DNA of 6,900 nucleotides from Methanobacterium sp. (GTDB taxonomy: Archaea > Methanobacteriota > Methanobacteria > Methanobacteriales > Methanobacteriaceae): positions 2,749 to 9,648 of the forward strand of contig PMGM01000107.1 of the NCBI GenBank assembly GCA_003158115.1, read 5' to 3'. How positions within the stretch are numbered: the first letter of the stretch is position 1; each line of letters opens with the position of its first letter. This document shows positions 6,327 through 6,900 of the stretch, one piece after another. Under the pieces are notes generated by a model. It saw nothing but the letters and a program-made list of their open reading frames with translations, was not told the DNA's origin and ran no database searches. The position numbers were made by a program, and so were the translations under genes.

Positions 6327-6334
6327 ATTATAAT
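6315..6334. repeat. 20-bp direct repeat, copy 1, spanning the kinase start codon
   Basis: On the minus strand this reads attataat, then ATG GTT AAT AAA, the codons for M-V-N-K of the kinase. An identical 20-base copy in the same orientation lies at 6872-6891, 557 bases upstream of the gene. Confidence 0.85.
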
Positions 6335-6341
6335 CTTTCCT
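6335..6341 (-). promoter_or_regulatory. Weak Shine-Dalgarno site of the histidine kinase gene
   Basis: The minus strand reads aggaaag eight bases before the ATG at 6326. The match to the anti-Shine-Dalgarno sequence is partial, but it is the only purine-rich site near the start and it supports this ATG over internal ones. Confidence 0.5.
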
Positions 6342-6674
6342 AAAAGTTAAATTAAATCTAATAAAATATTACATTACAATTTGAAATTAAAGATCATATC
6401 CTAAATAGTTTCAGTTTCTTAAATTATAAAACTTAAATTGATAATCCTATCCTAAAATCAATTTAAAAAACTAATTTTGTTTAAATTCAATAAATAGTTA
6501 TTAAAAATGTATTTTTAACATCATGAATCTTCAAACACGCTTAATAATTTGTTTTTGTGGTTTATTAAGTAATCTTATTAAAATATCGGCGTTATAATCT
6601 TTCATATTTGGATTATATATTAGTATTTAATTTATTTATCAAATTACTAATAAATTTTATAATGTCTGAATATC

Positions 6675-6704
6675 TACTTCGTTATATAAGGCTATAACGA
6701 AGTA
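6675..6704. repeat. Perfect 12-bp hairpin upstream of the kinase
   Basis: tacttcgttata (6675-6686) pairs exactly with tataacgaagta (6693-6704) around the 6-base loop taaggc. It is the strongest short hairpin in the window and includes G-C pairs in A+T-rich DNA. No T-run follows on either strand, so it is not an evident terminator. It could be an operator, part of a small RNA, or the 3' end of a unit from outside the window. Confidence 0.7.
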
Positions 6705-6871
6705 AATCAATAAACACAAAATCGCGAAAGCTACTGCGATTATTAAAATAAGACTTGTAAGACATTTTATCAAATCTGTATAATATATATCATTATTTAG
6801 TATTACTCAAATCAATTTCACTCTGAAATTTTTACGAATTTATATTTCAATATAATCTTCTTTAAGTAATA

Positions 6872-6891
6872 TTTATTAACCATATTATAAT
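6872..6891. repeat. 20-bp direct repeat, copy 2
   Basis: This is identical to 6315-6334. On the minus strand its ATG (6881-6883) opens a frame of only 21 codons (MVNKYYLKKIILKYKF and five more residues), ending with TGA at 6818-6820. Beyond the shared M-V-N-K the peptide does not resemble the kinase N-terminus. It may be a relic of a duplicated gene start. Confidence 0.8.
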
Positions 6892-6900
6892 ACTAATTTT

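Larger units (their letters stand above)
6327..6900. other. Kinase upstream region without a convincing gene
   Basis: This 574-base stretch has no long open frame. It holds the kinase Shine-Dalgarno site, an 8-bp inverted repeat (cttaataa 6540-6547, ttattaag 6562-6569), a 12-bp perfect hairpin at 6675-6704, a 6-bp inverted repeat (aatcgc 6720-6725, gcgatt 6736-6741), and the second copy of the 20-bp start-codon repeat. The section 6675-6741 has more G and C than its surroundings. A kinase promoter should lie near 6345-6370, but no TATA candidate stands out. Confidence 0.55.

Noticed and set aside
6523..6597. Plus-strand 24-codon frame starting MNLQTRLIICFCGLL
   Set aside because: It is short and hydrophobic, without a ribosome site, and overlaps another equally weak frame on the other strand.
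6531..6605. Minus-strand 24-codon frame (MKDYNADILIRLLNKPQKQI and four more residues)
   Set aside because: The peptide looks protein-like, and a TATA-like run lies upstream, but it is too short, has no Shine-Dalgarno site and matches no family I know.

Overview
The window looks like chromosomal DNA from a low-GC methanogenic archaeon, most likely of the order Methanobacteriales (Methanobrevibacter, Methanobacterium or Methanosphaera type). The reasons are the strong A+T bias, TATA-like boxes, a full-length archaeal Shine-Dalgarno site, a UbiA prenyltransferase of the archaeal ether-lipid type, a membrane protein rich in N-glycosylation sequons, a HisKA_2-type sensor kinase, and a decayed zinc-ribbon/membrane protein of a kind I associate with these methanogens. 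Genus is an inference; no rRNA or tRNA is present to fix it.

Layout. Minus strand, 1-132: the start of a small hydrophobic DUF3096-like protein that runs off the left edge. Minus strand, 271-1251: an intact 326-residue membrane protein built of three repeats, each resembling the DUF3566 two-helix unit. It has a perfect Shine-Dalgarno site and a hairpin/T-run terminator. Around 1573-1713 on the plus strand lies the broken C-terminal end of a GT4 glycosyltransferase. Next to it, 1734-2627 (+) is an intact UbiA-superfamily prenyltransferase with both Asp-rich motifs. From 2628 to 3532 is an A+T-rich stretch without genes, holding several inverted repeats and promoter-like boxes. From 3533 to 4239 (+) is a heavily damaged zinc-ribbon plus membrane-domain pseudogene. 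Convergent to it, 4269-6326 (-) is an intact 685-residue multi-span PAS/HisKA_2 histidine kinase. The last 574 bases hold no convincing gene, but contain a 12-bp perfect hairpin and a 20-bp copy of the kinase start-codon region.

How the pieces relate. I see no operon that makes a pathway. The intact genes are separate membrane functions (lipid or isoprenoid transfer, sensing, an unknown membrane protein). Between them lie two wrecked genes and long spacers, so this is best read as a decaying, accessory-type region. I do not see a clear new multi-gene system. The most unusual intact object is the triplicated DUF3566-like protein with six glycosylation sequons in one predicted outside loop.
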